Below are positions 35,438-48,039 of a stretch of DNA of 64,000 nt, piece by piece (positions within the stretch are counted from its first letter, which is position 1; every line of letters starts with the position of its first letter). The position numbers and the translations under genes are program-made. Source of the stretch: Mortierella sp. BCC40632 (Eukaryota; Mortierellomycota; Mortierellomycetes; Mortierellales; Mortierellaceae); NCBI GenBank assembly GCA_011634665.1, contig WAEK01000004.1, positions 958,001-1,022,000 on the forward strand, read 5' to 3'. The notes under the pieces were generated by a model. The model was not told the DNA's origin. It ran no database searches and saw only the letters and a program-made list of their open reading frames with translations.

Positions 35438-36471
35438 ATGCTCGAGAAACCCATTGTCGATATCAAGATCGAGGCTGACAAACACCTCGGGGCGGGCCGC
35501 TGGCTCACCTTGCACGAACTCACCTTCAAAGACCCCTCAGGTCAAGAACGTCGCTGGGAACTGTGCCGTCGCGCGCGTCGCGCTCCTGTCTCGAACACCT
35601 CGGTCTCTTTGGTAGATGGTAGGAGAGTAAATATCTAGCTATCCAGCTTTTTGTTGAAAAAAAAAATGGCCAAAGCTCTTTCGTTTGTTCTCATTCGCTT
35701 TCTGCACGATTCGGTTCAATCCATATAAAGCCGTGGATGTGATTGCCATCATCAAGAATCCTCAGACTTCGGCGGCCATCACAGCCTCTGGAGAAGCAGT
35801 CTCTAAATCGACTCCAACCCATGTCGTGCTTGTGGTTCAGTATCGACCTGCTGTAGGAGCTTTTACTATCGAATTTCCCTCAGGCCTAGTCGATCCAAAC
35901 GAAGAACCGGCTGAGGCTGCCCTGAGAGAACTCGAAGAAGAAACTGGATTCAGTCGCAATGCAGGACATCGCATTCAAGTCCTCAAAACCTCGGTCCCTA
36001 TTGCTTACGAACCTGGTCTGACTGACTCTTGTTCCTGTGCTGTTCTAATCGAGGTAAAAAGATGATTCGCTTCTTCGAATATTGAAGGCAAATCGAGTCC
36101 TTTGCTTTGGGACATAATAGACTAATCATTTGGCTTGCTTTGCTCCCGCTGTTTGAATACTTGGGACAGATCGAGATGGACGAAAAGGACCTCTTCCAGT
36201 CTGAGACACGCCAAGCCAAACCCGAGGATGATGAATGGAGTCTACAAGTTATTATGATGCCGCTCAAGGAACTTCTGAAAGGCTTGCATGGTATCAAATG
36301 AGAATTGGATAGAGTAAATGGCGCAGTTCTCTCTGTCCACTTATGGAATCTAACGGAGTGTCGATTTTTTTTTTTTAAATAGATCTTCAATCGTCCGCAG
36401 GAGGTCCCTCAAAGCTAGTCTTAGATAGTCGCCTGTATCTCTGGGCTGTCGGACGCGATATGAGTATCTAG
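35438..36471 (+). CDS. ADP-sugar pyrophosphatase, Nudix family (NUDT5/Ysa1-like)
   Basis: Hydrolyses ADP-ribose and related ADP-sugars to AMP and sugar phosphate, clearing NAD breakdown products. Four exons: 35438-35618, 35731-36053, 36170-36290, 36383-36471; phases agree and give 237 residues, near the size of Ysa1 and NUDT5. The Nudix box at ~112-134 contains GLVDPNEEPAEAAL followed by RELEEETGF, matching G-x5-E-x7-REUxEExGU with all metal-binding glutamates. The upstream QYRPAVGAFTIEFPSG is typical of ADP-sugar hydrolases. The frame is open upstream to 35294 in C/T-rich sequence; the ATG at 35438 (MLEKPIVDIKIE) was chosen because the upstream part looks like leader. Confidence 0.93.
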
Positions 36472-36849
36472 CAAGTCTCCTCTACTCCTGTCAACTTTTG
36501 AGGGTAGAACGGCTCTCGCCCATACACCTTTTAGCCATCTAATTGCCATCCTGTCATCTCTGCAAGATCCCGTCTCTAAAGATGTAGAAGAGCTCTTGTA
36601 TTTGGTTGATTTATAACTAGTAGAGGCATAACGTGTGTAGCTGAATGAATATTGCTATTATACAAAAAATGGAAGAAGATGGAAGAGAAAAAAAAAAGGA
36701 TAGGTTCTCTGCCACGACAAATGATAATCGAAGCAAAAGCAGTGGGGAGGGGGGAGGTACAAAAAGATCCATGAATAGTCTTTGGGCTGCAACGTCTTGA
36801 ACAGATCTATATTGTCGGGCATTGACTCTCCTGGACTAGGAATTCCGAC
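36472..36849. other. Convergent 3' region, Nudix gene / BUD20
   Basis: A/T-rich spacer between two convergent genes. No gene seen. Confidence 0.6.
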
Positions 36850-37593
36850 TTATGCAGTTGTGGTGGTGGTAGAGGATTCAGTCTCGGTAACATCCATCAT
36901 CGACGCCTTGGCCTTTTTGGCCTTTGAGTCTGCAGGTTGAAGTCCAGCTGCGGCATCAGCTTCTGCCTGGGTGTAAGGCTCATCCTTCAAGAGCTTCACT
37001 CTATTTTAGAGGAGGGTAGTAGGATCGTTAGTCTATGTCTGGCACACTACTCTTCTTAATGGATCAAAAGCCTGCAAGAACAATAGAGAAGAAAGAGGGA
37101 AGTGAAGCATGGCCATTACCTCTTCTTGTGGATCTTTCCACGCATGTGTTCCTGGAGAGACTCCTTGTTGATGTGGTGCTTACTAGAGTCAGAGTCCAAA
37201 AGAAAAGAAGAAGAAAAAGAAAACTTGGAGATCAGTCTCATGATTTGCTTCACACTTGAAAGAGTCGGGCGGGAACAAAGGTACCAGATCCTCATTGAAT
37301 AAAATTGGCAGATCGGGTGAAGGGGCAGAAGCAGTGTACATAGCCATATAGACTGCGAGCTGAGTAAGGCTGAAGGGAAAAGGAAGAGAGAGAACATACG
37401 CGCAGGGAATGCAGTAGAACTGGCCCTGACCAGGCAACTCAGGGTCCAACTCCTGCTTCTCAAACTTGGCGGCATTTTCGGGCTTGATATCATCATGAAT
37501 CTGGTCCAGATCGCGCATGTACCGCTTGGTGCGGTATTTGCGCTGAATATCGCGAATGCCCTTGTGGACTCTTGAGCGGCGAAGTCGTCCCAT
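36850..37593 (-). CDS. BUD20: Bud20/ZNF593-type C2H2 zinc finger protein (pre-60S export factor)
   Basis: Shuttles with pre-60S ribosomal particles and helps their nuclear export. Three exons: 37400-37593, 37120-37182, 36850-37000; phases give 135 residues. The N-terminus [20 protein letters not shown] and the following [11 protein letters not shown] are strongly conserved in this family, and it binds the particle. A single C2H2 finger: C-I-P-C, twelve residues, H-x5-H ([13 protein letters not shown]); the first intron interrupts the finger right after its second Cys. The C-terminal tail is Ala/Lys-rich with a short Thr run. Complete and intact. Confidence 0.95.
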
Positions 37594-39930
37594 GTTGAAT
37601 GAGTTGGTAATTCTGAAAGATGAAGTGGTTGCTCAAACCTCAAGAATGAGTTTGCCTTCCACTTTTTTTTTTTTTTTTTTTTTTTTTGTGACTGAGTGTA
37701 ATTGTTATGCCTTTAGAAAAGGCCCAAGACAATGGGCGCCTTATATACGTCACCGTAGACTTCTTTACGCGCGATATGCTGGCGCAGAAATGCTCCATAT
37801 CCACCACTACTTCTTGGTGGATGAGAATGACAGAGCCAAAAGCTTGCTTTCAGTGCTTGGTGGCCTCCAGTCTGGAGCTATTTCTTAGCGGAGTCTGGAA
37901 AAAAACCACTCAAGACTCATCTACTAGCAGGTGTTGTTGAAGATTTCCGAGGCGACCACAAGCGAGTGGAGACTGACGAGACCGTGGCAGCATCCACCAT
38001 CTGTAGCTTACCAAAGCTCGCTTCTCCAGTTGCAGTCTATCTCCTACATGTTGGACGAACTTCATAAGGACAACTCTTGAAACCTCACGTTTGGCCGGAC
38101 GAAGCGGCGAGTGGTGGACATCTCGAACGTCGTTTAGCGCGATCCACGTAAGGTGACCACGATGCAGCTTTCTCGGCTGCCTGGCCTAAAGTTTTAGCTC
38201 GCGGCAACGACAGAAAAGATGGAATTAGTACACAAATACAACAAGAGTGACCCTGAGAGTGATTGGAATGTCTCTATATGACTTTTATAAAATGACCAAC
38301 AAAGCTGAGGGAACATTATCAAGGAAAAGTATTCGGCCAGAAGCGCTCAGGGATTAAATCATTTGCTCAGGGTACAGTATTCGCTTATTGGAAAAGTTGT
38401 TCATTCTAGTGTTCCTTAACGAGAAGAATCCCAGTTCGATAATTCGTCTCGCTGTGGCCTTTCAGGGAGCAAGTACAGCTTAGCGAGACGAAATCAAGGC
38501 TACTTCTACTCGATATGAAATGCTGACTCATGTCTATTCTACCAGTCTAGAAAGCGATAACAGATTAAAAAACTAGCCGAATAGCCACGATGTCGGTGCA
38601 TCTGCTGAACAGGCCCTCTACTCGCTACCCTTGTCTGTATTGTAGACAGGCTTAGTCGGGTAAGGTGAGTCAACGAGATCAAAACAATATGCTTATTATG
38701 CTATTGTTGAGGATTACGAAAGGTAGGAGCGGCTCGTGCTGCCAACCTCCTGTGACTAACATTGAATCTAGACATTGAGTCGCCTTGACTCGACGATCTG
38801 CCTTGCCTTCCTCGGTCTCTAGTCAATTGGCACAGCGTTCCACCCGCTGCTTTAGGACTTTTTGGCGCCATATTTGGTGTGTTCGTCAAAGAAATTAGCT
38901 TCGATTTCTGTCTTGCAATGAACGGACCACTCGTCGGCTAATTTCATGATAGCCATGGAGGAAGGAAATTGTAAATGCTCAAAGTTGCAAAAGCGAACAT
39001 CGCTCTCTGTCGATGCCATAAACTCGTCTTGACACGCAGTTCGGCACCCCCTTGTTCTTTAAAAACGACCGATACTACATCTCCCGGGTGTTGCTATCGT
39101 TTTGAGAAAAACATTGACAGGTGTTGGCACATATTTTTTGCTTCCTCACACCCCCGTTTTCAGTTTGATCCGCGATATTGAACATACCTTTTAACTCAGA
39201 CTTATGTTACAAATGATACTACTGATAGCTTTTCCCTCGGATGTCTCCTCAGGAAGGAATGTAGGACATGCCTTTTGGCAATAACCACCACGAGAGAACA
39301 TGTCAGTACTATTGAAGAGCTCACCGACTACACGTAGCCAATCCACTCGGCTTTAGACAGCGCTTACTTCGATCTCTTCTGTCGTAAAACGTGTGCTTGG
39401 GGATGCACACCTTCATCCACTTCTCAGCCGTGAGCTTGCTTTCTTTGTTGAACCAGCTTGTTTTCCAGTATTTGGATCTTTTTCCAAGTATTGCCCACGG
39501 GACCGTCGATTTTCTGTGCCACATTCTAAAGCTCGGCCTGATAAGATGCTCCCTGATGCTGTCGCTCCCTGCCATGATTTCCTTCGCTGCTTTGCTAGTT
39601 GAAATATCAATCTGTGACATGGCTGATCGAGAGGCCCAGTACCCATCACCCTGATTATGTTGCCAGGCGTAATACTTGTCACCGAGGGCAATACTCAAAC
39701 TTTGGGAGACAGCTGTGCAGTTCAAGGCATTCAAGAGATGGGATAATACTAAAACTAGCCTGACACGTCGAAAAGCATGCTAGGGGCCATACCTGCGAAA
39801 ATTAAATTTTTCGTCGTCACCGAATGAGGCTTGGTCGCCTCCGATAAGTGATAATCCGATCTTTTCTTTCCGAGCCTGGCGACAGTGCCTCTCCTTTCCC
39901 CATCCTCATCAACCTATCAACAATCCAACA
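37594..39930. other. Gene-poor region with unclassified open frames
   Basis: 37594-37700 is the BUD20 upstream side with a T run at 37663-37687. The rest has many stops. A minus frame at 39321-39734 (137 codons, includes QGDGYWASRSAMSQIDISTS) and an overlapping one at 39413-39691 have no recognisable domain. The last ~100 bases form the promoter of the complex I subunit gene. Confidence 0.4.
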
Positions 39931-40724
39931 ATGGCTTTCCACCCTCATATGCCTGCAGCGCGTTATAAGATCGCCTCCAAGGTCCTTGGTGCCTCCATGT
40001 GGTTCTGGGTCATGTACAAGGCCAAGCAGGAGGGTCCTGTCGTCCTCGTACGTCTTTTTAATTTTTTTCTACCCAGAGCGGCGCTTTTTTGATCGGTTGA
40101 TCAGCAACTGGCCATTCTTTACCACATCTGGATCCAATCGACCATCGCTTATGAGAATTTAAGGCACTGGAGAGGGAAAAAAACGACATCTCGTGGAAAG
40201 AGTGAAATACTCTGAAAATCTGCCCAGGATATGGCTCAGTTGTACTGCTTTATTTCAGGGTGTTGATTGAGATAGACTTCGAAAAAGGCTTACAAGGGGA
40301 CTCTGGACACCCTTCTGCCAACAAGCAAAGAGATTGTTGTCATTTCCATAGAAGCGCACAGGCTACTGCGTATTGCCTCGAAGGATTAAGACCTGTCAGG
40401 ACCTAATTCATTTGCCAAGGAGCAGGACTGTATTTTGTGCATCTTCCAGGATTGTTTGAAGTGCCATTGCTTTGCATACACCCTCCTCCCCCCTCCCATT
40501 ACCGACAATGATGTGTCAAGTCGACTCTGGGACTACTTACACTATACTCGTCGGTTTGGTCTGCATACCAACGAGCGAGCGAGCGTGGAAGAGGGAAAGA
40601 CTCAGTCCATTTTTTTTCGTCAAATAATTAACTTGCATCTCTCTGACAATTCTTACTACAGGGACTCCGTCATCCTTGGGATGGCCACGGCCATGGCCAT
40701 GGTGAGCACGGCGAGCACCACTAA
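39931..40724 (+). CDS. Mitochondrial complex I beta-subcomplex small subunit (NDUFB2-like)
   Basis: A small accessory subunit of NADH:ubiquinone oxidoreductase in the mitochondrial inner membrane. Two exons, 39931-40047 and 40662-40724, phase 0, 59 residues. The sequence begins MAFHPHMPAARYKIASKVLG, has one membrane segment (ASMWFWVMYKAKQEG) and, after the junction, GLRHPWDGHGHGHGEHG, a His/Gly-rich end seen in fungal NDUFB2-type proteins. The donor is CTC|GTACGT and the acceptor TACTACAG|GGA. The 614-base intron is unusually long for so short a gene. Assignment rests on the RHPW motif and overall layout from memory; alternatives among small complex I subunits are possible. Confidence 0.7.
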
Positions 40725-41756
40725 ACCCGATATCCGAAACAGACCGCCAATAGTAGAAAGAAAAAACTGGAAGCAACAAATCCCTCCGACTCGTCAGCAA
40801 TTTGAAATAGCTCCTCACTCCCTCACCTAACTCTCTTCTCAACACAATAAACCGATCTGGACGACCGGATAGAGAAAAAAAAAACCCTCCACTCAAAGGG
40901 TCATGTCTCTTGAATATTTGAGAGTATCTCCGCTGGAAGCGTAAGAACTGCAGCCCGTCTTGCCAAGGATGATGAAGTTGGGACAGGTGCCATTTCTCTT
41001 TTTCTTTTCCCTTTTTTTTCTCTTTGTAAAGAGAAGCTTTCGAACAATACAAAGGAAGCGTCAACACGTTACATCCACATTTAAGCGCCACCCTTTGGAA
41101 TGATGCTGCTGTTGAGGCCGTGCTAGTTTCTGTCCATGGGTGGATCTTTTGACCTAGAAAAAGAAACGGTTGGAGGAAGAATCACCTTCCCCTCCCCCTC
41201 CCCTGCATCTCCCTACATTGACTAACAATACAACAGCGCTCCACGTAGCGGACCAAATGTTGGTTCATGGGTAGAGGACAGGACAGGATACTTACCACGG
41301 TTTTCACATCCTATCTCCGAGCATCTTGGTGCTGAACTCCTTTCCCCTCTCCCAAAAAAAAAAAATAGCCGGGCGCTGTTTCTCTACCCTTTATGCCTGC
41401 AATAGTTCTTCAAGTACCTTTTCAACGATCCACTCTGGTTAAGGGAGGATGAAGGCGAGAACTTTAAACGTGGGTTGCTTGTTTGGATACTGGATATCGT
41501 TTTGCGCAATATCCAGATTATTGAAAAAAAAAAACGCGCTTTTTTATTTTTATTTTTTTTTAATTCTGACCAAGCCGTATTGAATGCAATGAACGACTTG
41601 GGGTCCTGGAGGGCAACTGTAGGAAAGCGTCGCGTCGTTTTCTCTCTCTCTCAAAAAAAAAAATTGTTGTTGTTGCCACCAAAAAAAAAAAAAAAAGAGC
41701 CGACAATAGGATTGAGTTTCGAGTGAACAATGGTGCCGAATACGCTTTCTATTCTA
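40725..41756. other. Spacer between complex I subunit gene and right duplication arm
   Basis: Contains A runs near 40874, 41354, 41524, 41654 and 41681. Short open frames lack domains. No gene seen. Confidence 0.5.
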
Positions 41757-42526
41757 TTTCTGAGGTGGCTACTGTAATGTTGATCGTCTTGTTGGCTGGC
41801 TGTCATCGTGATTGCTAGCCACTATCCTAATGCTGAACAGTTCATCTTGAGACAAGTCGGCAGATCCACTTTGTCGGAGGTCCAAACCACGGCAATACAC
41901 AGTGATTCCTTGTCTTGATTTTACTGGAAAGGACGAATGAGGAGGATGGTGGTAGCGATTGCTAAAGACTGTTCTCTCCACAAGGCAAAGGGCTGCCTGC
42001 CTGTCTGCCTGCCTGCCTGTCTGCCTGCCTGTCTACCTGTCTGTCTGGCTAGCTGACGCAGCTGACCGACTTTGTGACAAGTCATTTAGACTATATTTTT
42101 TTGCCGCCATTGGACTAGTGCACAGCACTCCCTTCCTTTCCTTCCTTTCCTTCCTTTCCTTTCTTCTCTCCACACTTCATTCTCATTCCCGCTCCCACGC
42201 TCTGCTTCACACTGCTACAGCTCTATGTCATAGTGACGAGCGAGAGATATGGGTGTGTGAGAGAAAAAAAAAAAAAAGACAATGTGAGAGGTCCTCCATT
42301 GCTCTTTTCTCTCATCTCTCACATTACTCGATGCCAGCGACTGCCGTGTCAGTTCTAATTTAAGGTAATGGTAGCCAGTCATTCAACCTTCGAGAGGAGG
42401 CGCGACGTTGTGTACAGGTCCTGGAATGTGATGGAGCTGGGTCCATTTTTTTTTCAGGCGTTTTTGGGATTTGGGCCAACAGGCCTCTCGGAGCTCTGCG
42501 ATATCGCATCTCTTGGCCGGTCCACC
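41757..42526 (-). repeat. Right arm of inverted duplication
   Basis: Reverse complement of 1-730. Near-identical from about 41935 to 42526, weaker from 41757 to 41935. It contains the 3' end of the 42383-42964 gene, its 3' flank, the purine/pyrimidine tract (42130-42165 CCTTT repeats) and the CTGC/CTGT microsatellite (41993-42050). The left arm is cut by the window edge, so the true repeat is longer. Confidence 0.9.
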
Positions 42527-42964
42527 GTCAGACTCGTGGGTCCATGAAGGTTTTCCTTTCCATATGACCTCGTCCGTCTGGGACCTACTTCTCACGAGAG
42601 ATTGAGCTTGTTCCATGCTCTTCGGTGGATGGGTTAAGGCGTTGGGTACGAGAGGGTTTGCAGCCTCTTCTATGACCTCTCCGTTCGTAGCAGCGGAGGC
42701 GCTCTTGGCCTTGTATCCGTTGTGGCTCGGGTTTGCTCTGCGGGTACATGAGTATGGACCCTGGTGCACAGGCCCATTTTCTCCACGACCCTCATCCTTC
42801 TCCTTCGGGAGCCGGATGGTGTAGCACTCTTGATGTCTCATCGACCTTCTCTTTTGAAGGGAGGTGAGCGATGAGAACGATCTTTTAGATCTGACTCGCC
42901 TCGTTGCGGGACTGTCGTACCCGGGCGGCAGTAGACCTCCACTGTTTTGTGGGTAAAGCATCAA
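42383..42964 (-). CDS. Unrecognised 193-residue protein, duplicated at the window start
   Basis: Single open frame from MMLYPQNSGGLLPPGYDS to a stop at 42383. The protein is basic and Ser/Pro/Lys-rich, without a signal peptide or membrane segment, and I see no known domain. Residues ~146-165 (GGPAKRCDIAELREACWPKS) are repeated at the left window edge in the other copy. After that point the two copies diverge in frame because of A-run length differences, so the last ~28 residues here (LKKKWTQLHHIPG and on) or the alternative end (SITFQDLYTTSRLLSK) may be the true one. The start lies near a possible acceptor (AAACAG), so an upstream exon is possible. Confidence 0.45.
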   Translation of the reverse strand: MMLYPQNSGGLLPPGYDSPATRRVRSKRSFSSLTSLQKRRSMRHQECYTIRLPKEKDEGRGENGPVHQGPYSCTRRANPSHNGYKAKSASAATNGEVIEEAANPLVPNALTHPPKSMEQAQSLVRSRSQTDEVIWKGKPSWTHESDGGPAKRCDIAELREACWPKSQKRLKKKWTQLHHIPGPVHNVAPPLEG

Positions 42965-43633
42965 GGAAGTGTATGGTTGCGCTATTGGCCCTTTTGGATG
43001 ACACTGACCATTACGTAAAAAAGATCTTTTTTTTTTTCATTCCTTCAAGTTTACAAAAGATAGCAGGCTTCGGTAGTGGCACCAGGACCAATAGTAGTAT
43101 CGGCGGCCATGGAAACCACTAGCGAGACTAAGTGGCAGTGGCTATATCTAAAATACCTAGTTCTCAAAGAAAAAGAAGGATAAAATGAGGGATATGGAGA
43201 CATGACATGGCCTACACAGCTATTATCATCGCTACAAAATGCCTTTCTTCTATTTGAGGCTCTAGTTAGCTTTGCCTGTATGCGTTTGCAAGGATAGAGC
43301 CTCTCAACGAAGAGGTGGCAGTAATCGCCATCAAGGTATTGTTTCATCAACGAACGCCCCATATCTAACGATGTTCATGAGACAGTTTGAAGATGATAGA
43401 GTGTCAATGACCAGGTCATACAGCATTGAGAGCTATACAGGAAAAGATTTATTACAGTGGTATGTTTAAGAAAAAAAGAAATAAAAAATAAAAGATTGTA
43501 CACTGAAGGGAACAAAAAGTAAAAAAAAAATCAAAAAGAACGACTATCGAGATAGACAAAGCGCTTTTTTCTTTCTCTCGTCCTCTTTCTCAAAAAGAGT
43601 TGATTTAGACAAAGATCATTCTCCTCCTTGGCT
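42965..43633. other. Spacer between unrecognised gene and PTR transporter 3' end
   Basis: A/T-rich, T run at 43026-43038. No gene seen. Confidence 0.5.
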
Positions 43634-45745
43634 TTAATAGTCCTTGGCATCGTACTTGGCTTGGAGAGCCATCTTGTCCAATCGCATGGTCTTGTCAAAA
43701 TGACGGAACATGAAAAAGATCACACCACTGATCACGGTGGCAGCAACACCCAAGCCTGTGTACATCCAAAGCAACAATGGATCCTTGATCATGGGCAAGA
43801 ATGCAAATCCCAACAGAGCACCACCGCAGTTCATGAACAAGAAGATAGACATGACGACAGACTTCATCGAGGCAGGTGCGTTTGTAAAGGCAAACTCGAG
43901 ACCGGTGATGGAGGCAAAGATCTCAGAGATGGCAATAAAGAAATACGAAGGGATTTGCCAAGCGATCGACACATTGTTGGGCGTCGAGTTGGGATCACAA
44001 AGAGTGCACTCGTAGTTGGGACCAGTGGAGTAAATCTTGTGTTGGACAATGGCGGTCCAGGCCATGGCAATACCTGCACAAAGGAAACCGAGCGAGATAC
44101 GCATGACAGGCTTGAGTTCCCAACCAATTCGACGGAGACCAGGGTAGATGCCCTTGTCAAAGATAGGAATAAAGATGATGAGCACAATGGGATCAATGTT
44201 GTTCACCACATCGTTCGGGATGCCGTAAAGCAACATGGTGCCGGCTTGCGAGGTCAAGTTGGTCGTGATCTGGTTGTAAATCACCCAGTAAAGGGGATAG
44301 AAACAAAAGATGGAGCAAGCCTTGAGGGTCAATCGAAGCTCATCAATGAAAATGTCATCCCAGGTCACAAACGACGCATCGGCATTGGGGTCACGCGTGC
44401 GGATGACAGAGGGTCTGGCTGCGTCGAGGTTACGTCCGTTCTTGAGAGCGATGCCAAAGACTCGGAAGGCTTCCAAAAGAACCGACCCACGAGGAGGAGT
44501 CTTGATAACCTTGTTTCGTCCGACCCAAAGGGCAATCACGGCACCGTTAAACATGATCAAAGGGATCAAGTAAGCAAGCCAGAAAGCATAGTACTTTTCA
44601 ACGTTGGTGGTGATGATGGCCGAGAGCGAACCCAGGTTGATGGCCCAGTAGAACCAGTTAAAGATACTCTGAACAGTGACTCCGGGGTCGACAATGACAC
44701 GTTCACCCGAGGGGAGGGTTTTGACTGTCTGATGAGTTCCCTGATACTGTTCAGCGACCAAAGGAGAGACATTGGACTTGATACCACCAGTGCCAAGACC
44801 GATAATGATCATGGCAATGACCAAACCAGGAAGTGCGGCACCTGCGAGAATTGCTGGGGGGATCGAGGTCAAGACGAGGACCAGGACTCCGACCATGTAG
44901 ATACCGCAGAAAACGACAATAGCCTTGTATTTGCCCAAATACTATGAAAAGCGAGCGACGGAGAGAGAAAAAGAAAAAGAAAACTGATTAGGTTTATATT
45001 ATCAGATCAGGAGCCATAGCGGGGTCTCGTTCTGAAGGGAAGAACAAGGACAGTGCAGCGGAGAGTAAGTGGTGAGGATCGGTACCTGATCAGCGACGAT
45101 GGCTCCAAGGATAGGAGTGAAGTAACAAAAGACTAATTTAGGACGAGGGGAAGACCAGAAAAAGACCGTGGTAAAGTTTAGTGTTTGGGAAAGAAAAAAA
45201 AAGTGTCATTACGCAGCCTGACTTCCTTCTTTGGACAAAAAGGTTTATGCGAGGAGAGGAGGAGAGAGCAAGGACCAACTTTGATTAAAATCGTGGGACC
45301 TTTTCTTCCCATACGTACATTGGAAAAAGTAGTTGAGTGCAGTAGCAGTCTGCTGTCCACGACCAATAGCTCCGGGATGGTCGGCACCACGCTCGTCTGT
45401 GTATGGGTACTGGATGTAGTTCTGGAAGGGTCCCGACAAACCGTAGTACGTAAACCGTTCACAGAACTCGACCACGACCACAAGCCAGGCAGCAGCAGGG
45501 ATATGGTCTGCGACACGACGGAGCGTCGTCTCTTCTTCTGCGGTAGGTTCCCGACCACCATCAGCAAACTGCATATCTTCAGCTACTGCGATGCCTTCGG
45601 TCTCGTGTTTGAAATCGCCGCTGGCCATGCTAGGATGGTGCGGGTGCGGGTGGGGCTCGAGGTCAGACTTGATGGCTGCCATCATTGGATCGCTCTTGTA
45701 GGCGATTTCGGCCGCAGCTACTTCCTCGTGGAACTCGGACTTCAT
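43634..45745 (-). CDS. PTR2: Proton-coupled di/tripeptide transporter (POT/PTR2 family)
   Basis: Plasma-membrane symporter importing di- and tripeptides with protons. Three exons: 45319-45745, 45086-45132, 43634-44941; phases fit for 593 residues, normal for fungal PTR2. A cytosolic N-terminus of ~85 residues with a His/Pro cluster (EPHPHPHHPS) precedes about twelve membrane segments. Family marks: VEFCERFTYYGLSGPFQNYI in the first segment (the E-x-x-E-R-F proton motif), GAIVADQYLGKYKAI across the exon 2/3 junction, GLGTGGIKSNVSPLVAEQ, FNWFYWAINLGSL, and the large loop followed by YFFIAISEIFASITGLEFAF. The start at 45745 (MKSEFHEEV) was chosen as the first ATG in frame. An antisense 439-codon open frame over exon 3 is a shadow. 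Confidence 0.95.
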
Positions 45746-45974
45746 TTCGGAAAATGTGCGAGGGTGGAGGATAGAGGAGACTTCAAGAAAAGTAGGAAGA
45801 ATGAAGTAGGCTTTTTGTAGGTTATGGGCGAAGGTCGGGAGTATTGAAAATGTCAAATGGGCAAAGAGGAGAAAGGGATGGATGATCCACGGGAGAAGGG
45901 GAGAGAAAAAAAAGAGCGAGAGGGGGAGGAAGAAAGGATGGCCGTTTTGTGCTTTGCAGAAGGGCAAATGGGTT

Positions 45975-45977
<3 letters not shown>

Positions 45978-46022
<45 letters not shown>
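45978..46022. repeat. (GA)n microsatellite
   Basis: Pure GA dinucleotide run of about 45 bases, about 235 bases upstream of the PTR2 start codon (CT on the PTR2 coding strand). Confidence 0.97.
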
Positions 46023-46025
<3 letters not shown>

Positions 46026-48039
46026 GTCGGTCAAAGGGGCCGGCGTGAAGATGACCGCAGGATTTGGGTATGGGCGGACGAGGCAGGTGAGAGAAAGAGG
46101 GAGGTGTCAACTTTGAGACGAGGACAAAAGTGGAGGAAGAATGGTCTGTATTTATTAGATTGAGGTGTTTTGAAGCAGAAGGGCCTTCTGGCGGCCAGTC
46201 GGCATTATTTGAATGGCCAGACAGAAGAAAAAAGACCCCCTGGCTTGACTTTATCGGACAAAGAGAGTGGATGACCTTGGTAGAGTCAGGGAAACAACGG
46301 CCTGTACACCCACTCGGCCCTGAGTTCGAGATTAACCGGATCGCTGGTCCGGTGTCGGCAGAACCACAGGCGCATCCCCATGCTAGAAAGGGTTCCAGCC
46401 TATGACAAGCGATCGCTCCCCCTCTGCGGTCGTTGTCTCTCCGCTCCTCAGCCGCCTGTTCGCTCTCACTCCCTCTCACTCCCTCACTCCAAGAGAGCTC
46501 TCTCCTCTCTCCTCTTCCCATTCACAGCTACTACTCAGTGTCTGCCAGATGTCGCATGCGAGATTGAACGTCCGAATTTGGCCACAAGCGAGTGAAAAAT
46601 GGACAAGTCCGGATAACCAGCCGGGGGCCAATCCGGGGGGCGGGGTGCTTAACAAGAGAACTAGATGGGATAAGGACTCGTTTTCTTGGCTCTTTCTCTC
46701 TCCTTCTCCCGGTCAAGTTTGGGCTGATCAGGTTCTCCTGGTCCTCTCCGCAACACGGAGTGTGTAAGCTACCAGGCAATCATGCCTTTGCAAAAAATAT
46801 CCACTCTTGGACGGAGTGAGGAGTTGGACGTGATGACAGAGTCAAGACGACAGTGACGAGATGAGGCAGTCGACGTCCAGACCACCAGCGTTGCACAGAG
46901 AGCAACGGCCACAAAAGCAAATGGGGAAACCCTAGGCCGAATGAATGTGCTAGGCCAATTCGTAAGCGAGTAAAGCGAGGTAGGGTTCAACCTTCTTTTT
47001 GTTTGTATTTGGAAAGGAAGGAAGTGTTGGACGAGGTGGATTATGCCAGGTTACCTTATTCGCTCAGGTTCCAATCTGCCGTAACGCCCGATCCGGAGAG
47101 GGAGCGTGAGAGCGTGGGAGTGTAGAGGGCTGTTGTCGACAAACTGCTCTTTGTGGAGAGCGCCACAGAAACGTGGCCAAGCACCGTCTGGGAGCCGTCT
47201 TGCCATGGAAGCCACTCCGTAGATCAATGACACCTTCTCGAATAACGACCAAAATACTGCAATCGATAGAATCTTGGTATGGCCAAGCCATGGTCTCAGC
47301 TACTTTTGCACCCGTATAGTTTGCTAATCAAGAGGAAATGACGCAGGAACCAGGTGTGTTTGTCCCCGTGCATGTACATCCAGCGTCGTACACTCGTATC
47401 GAGCCACAACAGTGCATGAGATAACTCGAGGCTTGAGCAAAACATTATTAGTATGACCCTTGTGCAAGATTACCGAATGCAGCCACCGGGTGTAGGTAGT
47501 CTACTTGCAGCAGATGCAGACAGGCGATGTGGACATGCGGCTTTGAGCGACATGCCGGAAATGAAGTCTCGGGGAGAGGAGTCTCCTTGTCAGGAAGTTG
47601 GGCCGGTGAACAAGCTTGGTTGAGGGACAGCATTGATCCATCCGCTGCCCAACGAGCTAGAGAGGAAAAGGAAGAGAGAAAAGAGGTCGATTAATAAGTT
47701 GGAGAAGGAGGGGGAGGGGGGAGGGAATGCCGCCGACAGGCCAGCTGAGCTTGAATCCACCCACCTGTCCGTCCTTTGCCGATGTGCCCTTCCTCCACTC
47801 TCTCTTTCTCTCTCTTGCTCTTCGCATCCACAATAGCCCAAATATCTAGCCCAAATAGCCCTAATAGTACAATAAGCACAACAAGCCCAGATCACACAGA
47901 TCGCACAAATTCAAATCATATAGGGAAAAAGTGAATGAGAAAGGGGGCAGTGCCTTTTTTTTTTTTACTTGTCTTCTTCTCCACGGCAACCAGCCTTTCC
48001 CAATCGATTTAGACAAGCGTCGGACCCTGTTGCCACGCA

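Noticed and set aside
33681..37593. The ataxin-3, Nudix and Bud20 block as a co-functional cluster
   Set aside because: The proteins act in different processes and orientations; ordinary gene-dense order is sufficient.
42000..42055. CTGC/CTGT microsatellite and its counterpart at 478-530 as a CRISPR-like array
   Set aside because: Four-base units with no spacers in a eukaryote; a simple microsatellite inside the duplication.
43628..44947. 439-codon plus-strand open frame
   Set aside because: It is antisense to the main exon of the peptide transporter and has no domain; the minus frame has all POT family motifs.
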